The notes beneath the pieces are model-generated. The model saw nothing but the letters and a program-made list of their open reading frames with translations. It did not search any database and was not told where the DNA came from. A program made the translations under genes and the position numbers. Positions 27,290 through 37,865 of a stretch of 64,000 nt of DNA are shown here, piece after piece (the stretch's first letter is position 1; each line of letters begins with the position of its first letter). Source of the stretch: Phycicoccus sp. CSK15P-2 (lineage in GTDB: Bacteria; Actinomycetota; Actinomycetes; Actinomycetales; Dermatophilaceae); assembly GCF_016888005.1 (NCBI RefSeq), contig NZ_JAFDVE010000014.1, positions 1 to 64,000 on the forward strand. Direction: 5' to 3'.

Positions 27290-28282
27290 TCAGCGTGCGG
27301 GCAGACGGGTCACCCAGTAGGAGGCGGTGTCCGGTGACTCGACCCCGAAGCGCGCGTTGACCGCCCACAGCCAGCCACCTGCGAGGGTCGCGGTCGACGG
27401 GACGTCGAGGGTCTCGTCGGTCAGCCGACCGCGCCAGCGCGCCGTCCAGCCGTCCTTCGTGGCACACAGGCGCAGCACCGAGACCTCCTGCTGGCCGCTG
27501 CCGCGGACGACGTAGACGGTGCGCCGACCGATCTCGATGCCGTCGCCGGCGGTGATGCCGGGGCCGCCCTGCACGGGCACCTCGGTCGTCACCCCGGTCT
27601 CCGGGTCCACGGCCCACAGGCCACCGGCGCTGCTGTGATCGAGGAGGAGCGTGCCGTCGCGCAGCTCGCGGATGCCGTTCGCGGCGAGGTTCGTGCCGTC
27701 GTAGCCGGGCCACTCGCCGCTGAGCGGCACGAAGGCAGGGGCGGCGCCGGTCGGGTCTCCGTCGTCGTCCACGGCGATCGTGGTGAGCCGGTCGACGCGG
27801 GAGTCGGTGACCCACACGGTGTCGTCGGTGACGACGAGGTCGTTGAGGAAGACACCACCGGGGACGACGACGTCGAGCTCCACGTCGCCGGTCTCGCCGT
27901 CGACGGCCCACACGTGGGCCTCGCTGCCGACGTTGCCCGCCGCCCAGACGAGGCCGGAGCGCTCGTCCCGGAAGAGGCCGCGCAGCTGGCGGCCCTCGGC
28001 GCCGGGCAGGAGGACGCCGACGGTGCCGGCGAGGAGGTCCCCGGTGACGATCCGGCCGTCGGCGAGCGAGCCGACGTAGTACGTCGTGCCGGGGCCGGAG
28101 GTGATGCCCTCGGGCCGGATGCCGTCCGGGAGGTCGACGGTCTCCGGGGCCTTGCGGGTTCGTGGCCGGCGGCGGGCGTCCGCGCGGTCGGGGAGGGCCA
28201 GGGCCCCCGCGGCGGCGAGGGCGGTGGCTCCGAGTGCGGTGCGACGGGTGGGCAGGGAGGGCAGCGGATGCGACGTGTCCAT
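27290..28282 (-). CDS. Exported SMP-30/beta-propeller-like protein with Tat-type signal
   Basis: A 330-residue protein. The N-terminus TRRTALGATALAAAGALAL followed by PDRADA resembles a Tat signal peptide with an AxA cleavage site. The mature part has repeated blades typical of SMP-30/gluconolactonase-type propellers: GIRPEGITSGPGTTYYVGS, VFLNDLVVTDDTVWVTDS, NGIRELRDGTLLLDHS. Catalysis is uncertain because the metal ligands of gluconolactonases cannot be aligned by eye. It is probably extracytoplasmic. Convergent with DUF2252, 6 bp apart. Confidence 0.75.
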   Translation of the reverse strand: MDTSHPLPSLPTRRTALGATALAAAGALALPDRADARRRPRTRKAPETVDLPDGIRPEGITSGPGTTYYVGSLADGRIVTGDLLAGTVGVLLPGAEGRQLRGLFRDERSGLVWAAGNVGSEAHVWAVDGETGDVELDVVVPGGVFLNDLVVTDDTVWVTDSRVDRLTTIAVDDDGDPTGAAPAFVPLSGEWPGYDGTNLAANGIRELRDGTLLLDHSSAGGLWAVDPETGVTTEVPVQGGPGITAGDGIEIGRRTVYVVRGSGQQEVSVLRLCATKDGWTARWRGRLTDETLDVPSTATLAGGWLWAVNARFGVESPDTASYWVTRLPAR

Positions 28283-28352
28283 ACTCCACCGTGCACCCGC
28301 GACCCCTGGTCGCGGGGGGATCGGCCCGGAGACGGCGACGTCCGTCGAAGGC

Positions 28353-29174
28353 TCAGCGGGGTGTGGCGACATGGCCCCGGGTGCGGGCGAGGCGCTTCAT
28401 CCCGTCGGCGGGCCGGATCGGCTCGGGCCACTTGGGCTCGGCGGTGTCGGCGCTGCTACGGCCGGTGACCCGCCGGTGGACCAGGGGCAGCACCTCGGTC
28501 CGGACGAACCGGGCCTCCTCGACGGCGGCCACGCGCCACGGGGTGCGCGGCGCCGCCTCGGCGAGGGAACGTAGCCGGAGGCTGTGGTCGAGCCCCAGCT
28601 CGCGCAGCACGGCGGCGGCCATCCGCTTGTGGCCCCACCGGCTCATGTGCAGCTTATCGGGGGCCCAGAGCCGGCGGTCGTCGTAGATCCTGAGCCGCGC
28701 GTGGTCGACGACGACCGCGTCGTGGTCGTCGGCGATCTCGCGGATGCCGGCGTTGAAGGCCCGGGCGCGGCGGTTCAGCGGCTCCAGCACGCTGCTCAGC
28801 CGAGGGTCGAAGACCGTCATGACGACGACCGTCGCGCCGCCGCCGGCGAGGGCGCCGACCGCCTCCTCGAACCGGGTGAGCACGGCGTCGACGTCGGAGC
28901 GCAGGGCCAGCAGGTCGTTGCCGCCCGCGAAGAACGACGCGAGCGTGGGCCGCAACGCGAGGGCGGGCCCGAGCTGCTCGTCGAGGACCTGGTCGATCCG
29001 CTTGCTGCGCAACGCGAGGTTGGCGTACTCCCACGCGGGATCAGTGCGGCCCAGCTGTCGCGCCATCCGGTCGGCCCAGCCGCGGTAGCCGTTGGGGTAG
29101 TGCAGGTGCGGGTCGCCCACGCCCTCGGTGAAGGAGTCGCCGATCGCGACGAAGCGTCCTGCGTCCACGGGCAC
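28353..29174 (-). CDS. SGNH/GDSL hydrolase (copy 1)
   Basis: A 273-residue GDSL esterase/lipase-type protein. Block I is FVAIGDSFTEGVGDP (Ser nucleophile about 13), a block II-like EYANLALRSKRIDQV, block III FFAGGNDLLA (Asn), and block V DKLHMSRWGHKRMAA with the Asp and His. The C-terminal tail ends in EPKWPEPIRPADGMKRL. There is no signal peptide. It is divergent from a close paralogue 139 bp away that shares motifs and tail. Confidence 0.85.
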   Translation of the reverse strand: MPVDAGRFVAIGDSFTEGVGDPHLHYPNGYRGWADRMARQLGRTDPAWEYANLALRSKRIDQVLDEQLGPALALRPTLASFFAGGNDLLALRSDVDAVLTRFEEAVGALAGGGATVVVMTVFDPRLSSVLEPLNRRARAFNAGIREIADDHDAVVVDHARLRIYDDRRLWAPDKLHMSRWGHKRMAAAVLRELGLDHSLRLRSLAEAAPRTPWRVAAVEEARFVRTEVLPLVHRRVTGRSSADTAEPKWPEPIRPADGMKRLARTRGHVATPR

Positions 29175-29313
29175 ATCGCACCACAGCGGTCGTGGCCGGC
29201 CGTGCGCTCGTCGAGTCCCGGACCGAGCCGTCGCGCAGTGTTCACCGCGGCGACGCCGACACGACGGGTGGCCGTCGCCGGTCCCGGGTGCCGTCATCCC
29301 TACCCTCCCTGCC

Positions 29314-30420
29314 GTGACCAGGTTCGTGGCCCTCGGGGACTCCCTGACCGAAGGGGTCGGTGACCCGCATCCGGCCTACCCCAACGGCTGGCGCGGTTGG
29401 GCCGAGCACGTCGCCGACGCACTGGGCCGACACGACCCGGAGGCCGAGTACGCCAACCTCGCCCTGCACGGACGGCGTGCCCGGCAGGTGCTCGACGAGC
29501 AGGTGCCGGCGGCGGTGGCGCTGCGCCCGACGCACGTGACCCTCTGGGCCGGCGGCAACGACCTGCTCGCGCCGCGGATGTGCGTCGACTCCGTGGCACA
29601 GACCCTGGCGGAGGCCCTCGACCGGCTCGCTCCGACCGGCGCGCGGGTGCTCCTGCTCACGGGGTTCGAGCACGCCCCGTCCCGCGTGCTGCGCCGGGCC
29701 CGGGGCCGGGCCGGTGCGCTCAACGACCGCATCCGCGGGCTCGCCGAGGAGCGGGGTGTCACCCTCGTCGACGTCTCCGACCTCGGCCGGTGGGGCCCGG
29801 ACGCCTTCGCCGTCGACCGGGTCCACCTCAACCCGTGGGGGCACCGGCTCGTGGCCCAGCGGGTCGCCGGTGCGCTGGGGCTCGGCCACCTCGGTGGCAC
29901 CTGGCGCGACGCGGCGCCGGCCGCCCGGACCGGCTCGTTCGTCCGGGGGTCGGAGACGGTGTGGTGGGCCGGCAGCGTCGCGCCGCACCTGTGGCGCTGG
30001 GCGACGGCCGCCGGCAGCCGGGAGCGGGCGGAGCCGAAGTGGCCGGTGCCGGTGCGGCCGGCGCACCGGATGGTCCCGTCAGGCGCGGCGCCGCGGGGTC
30101 AGGTCGACAGCCGTGCGTGCGCTCGGGCGGTCGCGCCGAGGACGACGGCCGCCGCGGCCACGGCACCGAGCGCCACGACCACGGAGGCCGGCTCGTCGGC
30201 GAGCCGGCCCCACGCGAGCCAGGCCAGTCCCCAGGAGGCGGCGAGGGCCACGGACCAGCGGCCGCGCATCCGGCGGGCGAGGAGGACGCCCACCGCGGCG
30301 ACGGCGGCGAGCACGACGAGCGCGGCCAGCCGGTTGCCGGCGGAGCCGAGGTCCGCCCCCGACGCGACGAGGACGGCGGTGACGTTCGCCGCCACCGCGA
30401 CGCAGACCCAGCCGAGGTAG
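29314..30420 (+). CDS. SGNH/GDSL hydrolase (copy 2) with unusual C-terminal extension
   Basis: The first 265 residues match copy 1 closely: FVALGDSLTEGVGDP, EYANLALHGRRARQV, LWAGGNDLLA, DRVHLNPWGHRLVA, EPKWPVPVRPAHRM. After that the frame runs on for about 100 residues of Ala/Arg/Thr-rich sequence to 30420, entirely antisense to the tspO-like gene. The extension looks like non-coding read-through: no homology is visible and composition is that of a shadow frame. TACCCT ends 7 nt before the GTG start (leaderless). The catalytic part is secure, the extension is not. Confidence 0.75.
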   Translation: MTRFVALGDSLTEGVGDPHPAYPNGWRGWAEHVADALGRHDPEAEYANLALHGRRARQVLDEQVPAAVALRPTHVTLWAGGNDLLAPRMCVDSVAQTLAEALDRLAPTGARVLLLTGFEHAPSRVLRRARGRAGALNDRIRGLAEERGVTLVDVSDLGRWGPDAFAVDRVHLNPWGHRLVAQRVAGALGLGHLGGTWRDAAPAARTGSFVRGSETVWWAGSVAPHLWRWATAAGSRERAEPKWPVPVRPAHRMVPSGAAPRGQVDSRACARAVAPRTTAAAATAPSATTTEAGSSASRPHASQASPQEAARATDQRPRIRRARRTPTAATAASTTSAASRLPAEPRSAPDATRTAVTFAATATQTQPR

Positions 30421-30899
30421 AGGCCGAACGTACCGTCGACGAGGACCGACTCGGCGTTGCCGTACGAGGGGCGGTCGGTGAGCCGGGCGACGAGCACGCC
30501 GAGCACCGCGACGAGGGCCCCGATGACGACGACGCTGGCCCACAGCCATCCCTGCTGGGTCACGAGCAGCCAGAGGGCGTTGAGGACCATCGAGGCGGCG
30601 GCGAGCCACCCGGTGCGACGGTGCCTGGTGTCGGTGGCCTGCTCGGGCAGCCACTGCCAGACGGTGTAGCCGAGCAGGCCGAGGTAGATCGGCGTCCAGA
30701 TCGAGAACGCCGGACCGGCCGGCGCGAGGAGGGTGGCGTCGGCGGAGAGCGCACCCCCGGACGACTCCTCGACCCGGGTCCCGAGGACGCCCAGCCCGAC
30801 GAGCGTGCCGAGGACGCAGAACACCTCGGCGGCCGTGACCGCGACCTGGCGGCGCCGATCGTCCGCCGTCGGGGTGGGCGGGGCGGTCGTCGACGTCAT
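30099..30899 (-). CDS. TspO/MBR-related tryptophan-rich membrane protein
   Basis: A 266-residue membrane protein with about seven or eight hydrophobic helices. The segment FSIWTPIYLGLLGYTVWQWLP, then ALWLLVTQQGWLWASVV and GWVCVAVAANVTAV, are Trp-containing helices like those of TspO-related proteins, but it is longer than the 160-residue TspO. Proteins of this size are usually named tryptophan-rich sensory protein. TAGCGT ends 6 nt before the ATG on its strand. Its last 320 bp are antisense to the extension of the SGNH gene. Confidence 0.75.
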   Translation of the reverse strand: MTSTTAPPTPTADDRRRQVAVTAAEVFCVLGTLVGLGVLGTRVEESSGGALSADATLLAPAGPAFSIWTPIYLGLLGYTVWQWLPEQATDTRHRRTGWLAAASMVLNALWLLVTQQGWLWASVVVIGALVAVLGVLVARLTDRPSYGNAESVLVDGTFGLYLGWVCVAVAANVTAVLVASGADLGSAGNRLAALVVLAAVAAVGVLLARRMRGRWSVALAASWGLAWLAWGRLADEPASVVVALGAVAAAAVVLGATARAHARLST

Positions 30900-30977
30900 G
30901 GACCGACGCTAGTCCGGCCGTGGACCGGTGCGGCGCCCGAGGGACACCCGCGCCGGCCGGGCGTCCATACTTCGGGG

Positions 30978-31244
30978 GTGACCGAACACCTCCTCGTCTT
31001 CCCCGACCGTGACGTGGCCGAGCAGGTCGCCGACGAGCTCACCGAGGAGGGGTTCACCGAGGTCCGGGTCGTCCGCGAGGCGCTCTCTGGAGAAGAGGAC
31101 GACGAGGACCACGAGTGGGGCGTGTACGTGCGCGAGAAGAACGTCGCCGACGAGACCGGGCCGGTGGAGCACGGTCTCGAGGACAGGTTCTCGGCCCTGG
31201 TCGCGGAGCACGGCGGCTGGTACGACCCGCACCCCGCCGGCTGA
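30978..31244 (+). CDS. Small acidic RraB-like protein
   Basis: An 88-residue acidic protein. The pattern LLVFPDRDVAEQVADELTEEG, then VRVVREAL and WGVYVREK, resembles RraB, the regulator-of-RNase-E family. The match is by eye and based on a short domain. It stands alone between tspO and clpB, with CATACT ending 6 nt before the GTG. If it is RraB-like, it would modulate RNase E/G, but that is inference. Confidence 0.55.
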   Translation: MTEHLLVFPDRDVAEQVADELTEEGFTEVRVVREALSGEEDDEDHEWGVYVREKNVADETGPVEHGLEDRFSALVAEHGGWYDPHPAG

Positions 31245-31348
31245 CCCGCTGCCCTCGACCGCTGACCGGCCAGGGTGCCGGTCAGCCGTGGACGGGGGAC
31301 GTCGTGTCCTGCCCGTGCCACCGGGGTGAGCGCGGTCCGGTCGCCGCA

Positions 31349-31369
31349 GTTGAGTGGAATACACTCAAC
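31349..31369. promoter_or_regulatory. HAIR HspR operator upstream of clpB
   Basis: GTTGAGT-N7-ACTCAAC is a perfect inverted repeat and matches HAIR at 12 of 14 bases. A second, overlapping inverted repeat, CACTCA-N7-TGAGTG (31362-31380), shares its right arm, so two dimers could bind on adjacent faces. It lies 60 bp before clpB. Confidence 0.9.
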
Positions 31370-31429
31370 TTTGATGAGTGTTTAACGACGTGAGACGACA
31401 TACCCCTCGCACGACCAGGAGAACCACGG

Positions 31430-33997
<2,568 letters not shown>

Positions 33998-34011
33998 CCT
34001 CGCCACCTCAA

Positions 34012-34071
34012 CATTTCGGGGTCACCCCGAAATGTCCGCGAGACCCCGGTTCGGAACCGGGGTCTCGCGGA
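34012..34071. terminator. Two abutting perfect palindromes after clpB
   Basis: Palindrome 1 (34012-34034) has 11-bp arms CATTTCGGGGT/ACCCCGAAATG with a 1-nt centre. Palindrome 2 (34035-34071) has 18-bp arms beginning TCCGCGAGACC, also with a 1-nt centre. They touch without a gap and lie 15 bp after the clpB stop. As RNA they would form very stable hairpins and so probably terminate clpB. The near-zero loop and the shared CGAGACCCCGG core with the fba terminator suggest a repeat-derived element. Confidence 0.75.
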
Positions 34072-34157
34072 CGAACCGGGGTGTCGGCGCCGCCGCGCCC
34101 GGACGCACCCGGCCATCGGCCGGACCGACGACGAGGGTGGCGGCTACCCTGACCGCC

Positions 34158-34853
34158 ATGCGCCGTCCCGTCCTCGCCGCGGCCCTGACGGCCCTCACCC
34201 TGTTCGCCGGATGCTCGGGGGGTGGTACCGAGGACGCTCCGCCCGAGCGCACCCCGGCGGAGCGTCTCGACGCCGCCCGGGTGGCCCTCGAGGGCGCCGG
34301 CTCCGTCGCCCTCGACCTCACGAGCGAGGACGTCCCGCCGCAGGAGAACGGCGTCACCGCGGCCCGTGGCTCCGGGGTCGTCGACGCCACCGAGCCGAGG
34401 TTTCAGGGCACGATCACCGGCACCGTCCGGGGCGTCGCCGCGACCGTCGACGTCATCGCCGTGGGCGACGACGCCTACCTCAAGCTCTTCACGCCCGACT
34501 ACGAGCCCTTCGACCTGTCGACCCTGAACGCCCCCAACCCCGCGGACTTCTTCGACCCCGCCGACGGCATCGCCTCCCTCCTCCCGCAGACCGCCGACCC
34601 CACCGTCGACGGCCGGGTGCGGGCGGGCAAGGAGGTGCTCCTCCAGGTGTCCGGCACCATCCCCGCGGAGCCCGTCGACACCCTCTTCCACATCGGCGAG
34701 GGGGAGGGCACCTACCGCGTCTCGTACGGGCTGACCGACGACGACCAGCTGCGGACGGCCACCCTCGTCGGCCCCTTCTTCGGCACCGAGGACTCCACCT
34801 ACCGGCTGACGCTCACCGACTACGGCGCCCCCGTTGAGATCTCCCGCCCCTAG
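34158..34853 (+). CDS. LppX/LprAFG-family lipoprotein (LprG-like)
   Basis: A 231-residue lipoprotein. The signal peptide RPVLAAALTALTLFAGCSGG ends in a lipobox with Cys about 19. The mature domain follows the LprG/LppX pattern: ERLDAARVALEGAGSVALDL, a GTVRGVAATVDVIAVGDDAYLKLF strand pair and DPADGIASLLPQT. In mycobacteria LprG carries acylated lipids across the periplasm and is co-transcribed with the MFS protein P55. Here too the next gene is an MFS transporter, overlapping by 20 bp. TACCCT ends 7 nt before the ATG (leaderless). Confidence 0.85.
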   Translation: MRRPVLAAALTALTLFAGCSGGGTEDAPPERTPAERLDAARVALEGAGSVALDLTSEDVPPQENGVTAARGSGVVDATEPRFQGTITGTVRGVAATVDVIAVGDDAYLKLFTPDYEPFDLSTLNAPNPADFFDPADGIASLLPQTADPTVDGRVRAGKEVLLQVSGTIPAEPVDTLFHIGEGEGTYRVSYGLTDDDQLRTATLVGPFFGTEDSTYRLTLTDYGAPVEISRP

Positions 34854-36507
34854 GGCGCTGCTCGCCGCGGCGTCCGTGGCGGTGGCGGTGGCGGCCGCGG
34901 ACACCTACGTCGTCGTCCTCGCCCTCACCGACATGATGCGTGGCGTCGGTGTCGGCATCGACGCCCTCCAGCGGGGGACGCCCATCGTCTCCGGCTTCCT
35001 CCTGGGGTACGTCGCCGTCCTCCCGCTCGTCGGCCGGGTCGCCGACGTCGTCGACCGCCGGCGGGTCCTCCTCGCCTGCCTGGCCGTGTTCGTCGTCGGG
35101 TCGGTCGTCACCGCCCTGGCCGTCGAGCTCCCGGTGCTCGTCGGTGGCCGGGTGGTGCAGGGCGCGGGCGGCGGCGGGCTGGTCCCGGCCACCCTCGCGC
35201 TCGTCGCGGACCACTGGCCCGCGGGACGCCGAGGCGTGCCCCTGGGCGTCGTCGGTGCCGTCCAGGAGGTGGGCTCGGTGCTCGGCCCCGTGCTCGGAGC
35301 CGCGGTCCTCGTCGTCGCCGACTGGCGGGCCATCTTCTGGCTCACCGCGGTCGCCGGCGTCCTCCTCGCGGTCGCCGTCGTCGCGGCCGGGGGAGGAGGG
35401 GCGCCGCGGCCCCGCCCGCTGCCCGCGGTCCTCGGGCTGCTGGCCCTGGGCACCGGATGGCTCGCCCTCGCCGCGCCGGACGCGCTCGCGACGAGCGTCA
35501 CGCTCGGTGTGCCGTTCGTCCCGTTCGGGGGCGCCACGTCCCGGGTGGCCACGCCCGTCGGGGTGGTCGCCGTCGTCCTCGGGCTGGCCGCGACCGGGGC
35601 CGGCCTGCGCGGTCGCCTGACCGCGCTGCGCCGGGTCGACCTCCTCGGCGCGGTGCTCGTCGGCGGGGCGCTCGGCTGCGTCGTGCTCACCTTCGCCGCG
35701 GCCGACCCCGAGCGTGAGGTCGTCGGGCCGCTCGGCTACGCCCTTCTGCCGGTCGCGGTCCTGCTCGTCGTGGCCTACCTGGCCCACCACCGCCACGCCG
35801 TCGTCCCCCTCGTGCCGCGCGGCCTCGTCCGGGGCCGGCTCGTCCGCGCGCTCGCCGTGTCGCTGCTCTCCGGCGTCGCGCTCGTCGCGGTCGTCGTGGA
35901 CGTCCCGCTGCTCGCCCGCCTGGTCCTCACCGAGGACCAGGCGGAGGCCGCGCTCGTCCTCGTCCGTTTCCTCGTGGCCGTCCCCGTGGGGGCCCTCCTC
36001 GGAGGATGGTTGCTGCACCGGCTCGCCGCGGGCGGGGTGGCCGCTGCGGGGCTGGCACTGGCTGCTGGAGGGCTCGCGGCGATGTCCACCTGGGGGGAGG
36101 GCTCGCTGCAGCAGGCGTCGTCGACGGTCGTCCTGCTCGCCACCGGGCTCGGGGTCGGCCTGGCCGTCGCACCCGTCAACGACGCCGCCCTCGAGGAGTC
36201 GGACGAGGACACCCACGGCACCGCCTCGGCCCTCGTCGTCGTCGCCCGGATGGTCGGGATGGTCGTCGGCCTCGCGCTGCTGACCGCCGTGGGGCTGCAC
36301 CGGTACTACGGCGCCGTCGCCGCGCTGCCCGACCCCACGGACACCGACGCGCTCCGCGCCGCGGCCGTCGTCCAGGTGTCGTCGGTGTTCCGCGGGGCGT
36401 CCGTGGCCGCGGCCGTGGGAGCGGTCGTGGCCCTGACGCTCGGGCGCGGTGTCCGGACGGCGGACGGCGACCACCGCGCAGGGGCGGCCGTCGGCGCCCG
36501 CGGGTAG
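34834..36507 (+). CDS. MFS transporter, DHA2/P55-like
   Basis: A 557-residue protein with about 14 TM helices. GRVADVVDRRRVLLACL is motif A and GRVVQGAGGGGLVPATLALVAD matches motif B/C of drug exporters. The TTG start at 34834 lies inside the lipoprotein gene, so translation is coupled to it. The lipoprotein/MFS order matches the lprG-Rv1410c (P55) operon of mycobacteria, which exports triacylglycerol-type lipids. Orthology is inferred from synteny and family, not shown. Confidence 0.8.
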   Translation: MRSPAPRALLAAASVAVAVAAADTYVVVLALTDMMRGVGVGIDALQRGTPIVSGFLLGYVAVLPLVGRVADVVDRRRVLLACLAVFVVGSVVTALAVELPVLVGGRVVQGAGGGGLVPATLALVADHWPAGRRGVPLGVVGAVQEVGSVLGPVLGAAVLVVADWRAIFWLTAVAGVLLAVAVVAAGGGGAPRPRPLPAVLGLLALGTGWLALAAPDALATSVTLGVPFVPFGGATSRVATPVGVVAVVLGLAATGAGLRGRLTALRRVDLLGAVLVGGALGCVVLTFAAADPEREVVGPLGYALLPVAVLLVVAYLAHHRHAVVPLVPRGLVRGRLVRALAVSLLSGVALVAVVVDVPLLARLVLTEDQAEAALVLVRFLVAVPVGALLGGWLLHRLAAGGVAAAGLALAAGGLAAMSTWGEGSLQQASSTVVLLATGLGVGLAVAPVNDAALEESDEDTHGTASALVVVARMVGMVVGLALLTAVGLHRYYGAVAALPDPTDTDALRAAAVVQVSSVFRGASVAAAVGAVVALTLGRGVRTADGDHRAGAAVGARG

Positions 36508-36517
36508 CGTCCCGACC

Positions 36518-37027
36518 ATGGCCTCCGTGAACGACATCCTCCTCGACGCCCTCGACCGGGTCCGCGAGACCGTGCACGGCCTCCTCGACGACACCCCCGA
36601 GGACCGGCTCGCCCAGCCGCCCGCCGAGGGCGCCAACACCGTCGCCTGGCTCCTCTGGCACCTCACCCGGGTCCTCGACGAGCACGTGGCGGAGGCCTTC
36701 GACCGCGACGTCGTGTGGACCGGCGACGGCTGGTACGAGCGCTTCGGGCTGCCCTTCCCGGCGAGCGCGCACGGGTACGGCATGTCCTACGACGACGTCC
36801 TCGCCGTGCGGTCCTCGGCCGAGGACCTCGGTGGCTACTTCGACGCCACGTACGCGCTCGTCACCGACGCCCTGCGCGGCCTCGACCCGGCCGACCTCGA
36901 ACGGGTCGTCGACGAGGACTGGGACCCTCCGGTCACCCTCGCGGTGCGTCTGGTCAGCGCGCTCAACGACGCCACGCAGCACGTGGGCCAGGCGTCCTAC
37001 GCGGCGGGCATCCTGACCCGTCAGTAG
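36518..37027 (+). CDS. DinB/DUF664-family protein
   Basis: A 169-residue four-helix-bundle protein. Metal-ligand histidines appear at TVAWLLWHLTRVLDEH and NDATQHVGQASYAAG, as in the DinB/DUF664 group of putative thiol-dependent metalloenzymes. Related actinobacterial proteins use mycothiol. TAGCGT ends 7 nt before the ATG. It converges on and overlaps the acylphosphatase gene by 7 bp. Confidence 0.8.
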   Translation: MASVNDILLDALDRVRETVHGLLDDTPEDRLAQPPAEGANTVAWLLWHLTRVLDEHVAEAFDRDVVWTGDGWYERFGLPFPASAHGYGMSYDDVLAVRSSAEDLGGYFDATYALVTDALRGLDPADLERVVDEDWDPPVTLAVRLVSALNDATQHVGQASYAAGILTRQ

Positions 37028-37293
37028 CGCACCTCGAAGGTCGCGGCCGCGGTCGGCTCGTCCGGCGCGACGTCGACCTCCTCCACCTGGGCCTCCGGTG
37101 CGCCCTCGAGACACCACGCCACCATCTCGTCGACCTCGCCCTCGGGTCCCTCGACGTGCAGCAGCACGTCGCCACCGTCCGTGTTGCGCACCCAGCCGCG
37201 CAGCTCGAGCCGGACGGCCTCGCGCGCCGCATGGCCGCGGAAGCCGACACCCTGGACTTCGCCGGAGACCCGGACCCGCACTGCCTTCGTCAT
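37021..37293 (-). CDS. acyP: Acylphosphatase
   Basis: A complete 90-residue acylphosphatase that hydrolyses acyl phosphates. The signature VSGEVQGVGFRGHAAREA has the catalytic Arg (about 19), and LRGWVRNTDGGDVLLHVEG carries the catalytic Asn. FEVRY is close to the usual C-terminus. Its start at 37293 gives the standard family length. Small and monocistronic. Confidence 0.93.
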   Translation of the reverse strand: MTKAVRVRVSGEVQGVGFRGHAAREAVRLELRGWVRNTDGGDVLLHVEGPEGEVDEMVAWCLEGAPEAQVEEVDVAPDEPTAAATFEVRY

Positions 37294-37318
37294 CGCACCA
37301 GCATGCCCCGGCAGCGGG

Positions 37319-37726
37319 TCAGGACGCGCGGCCACGGTCGGCGGCGACGTCCGCACCCCGCGGCAGCGGCAGCCGGGGGACCCCGCTCAGCCACTTGCGG
37401 TAGCGGCAGCACTCGCCGAAGGCGGCCAGTGCGTCCCAGAGGGCGGCGTGCGCGGACCACGGGAGGGGCTCGTCGCCGTCCCGCCAGGTCTCGCCGAACG
37501 AGACCCACGCGGGGACCCAGTCCGCGGCGTCGTCCCACGCGCCGCGCTTGGCCGTCAGCGTGCGGCGGCGGTACTGCTCCGCACGGCGGGGGCCGTCGGC
37601 GCAGATGGGTGCGGTCGCCATGGGCCAGACCCACAGGTCGCGCGTCATGAGCGCCACCTCGAGCTCGGGCAGGACGCGTGGCGCGACGAGCACCGTCGCG
37701 ACGAGCTCCCGGGATGGCGTGGGCAC
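37319..37726 (-). CDS. Hypothetical protein, Trp-rich, 135 residues
   Basis: I do not recognise a family. The protein is soluble-looking, with nine Trp residues and segments such as RDLWVWPMATAPICADG and ECCRYRKWLSGVPRLPLP that suggest a folded domain. The GTG start at 37726 is supported by TACGGT ending 6 nt upstream, the spacing seen at other leaderless genes here. It ends 25 bp before the acylphosphatase start and may be co-transcribed with it. Confidence 0.6.
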   Translation of the reverse strand: MPTPSRELVATVLVAPRVLPELEVALMTRDLWVWPMATAPICADGPRRAEQYRRRTLTAKRGAWDDAADWVPAWVSFGETWRDGDEPLPWSAHAALWDALAAFGECCRYRKWLSGVPRLPLPRGADVAADRGRAS

Positions 37727-37865
37727 CTCGGCACCGTAACCCGGCGCGCGGACGCGCGTCAGCCCCCGATCCGGAACGCGGTCGTGCCCGCGCGCCCGAC
37801 CACTCCGTCTCCTACACTCGAGGCTGCAGGGAGTCCGCGGTGCCCTTCGTCCGAAGGGGGAGTCG

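Noticed and set aside
34813-36783. A 656-codon open frame antisense to the P55-like MFS gene
   Set aside because: Low-complexity Asp/Glu/Gly/Arg sequence without motifs. The plus strand has a coherent 14-TM protein.
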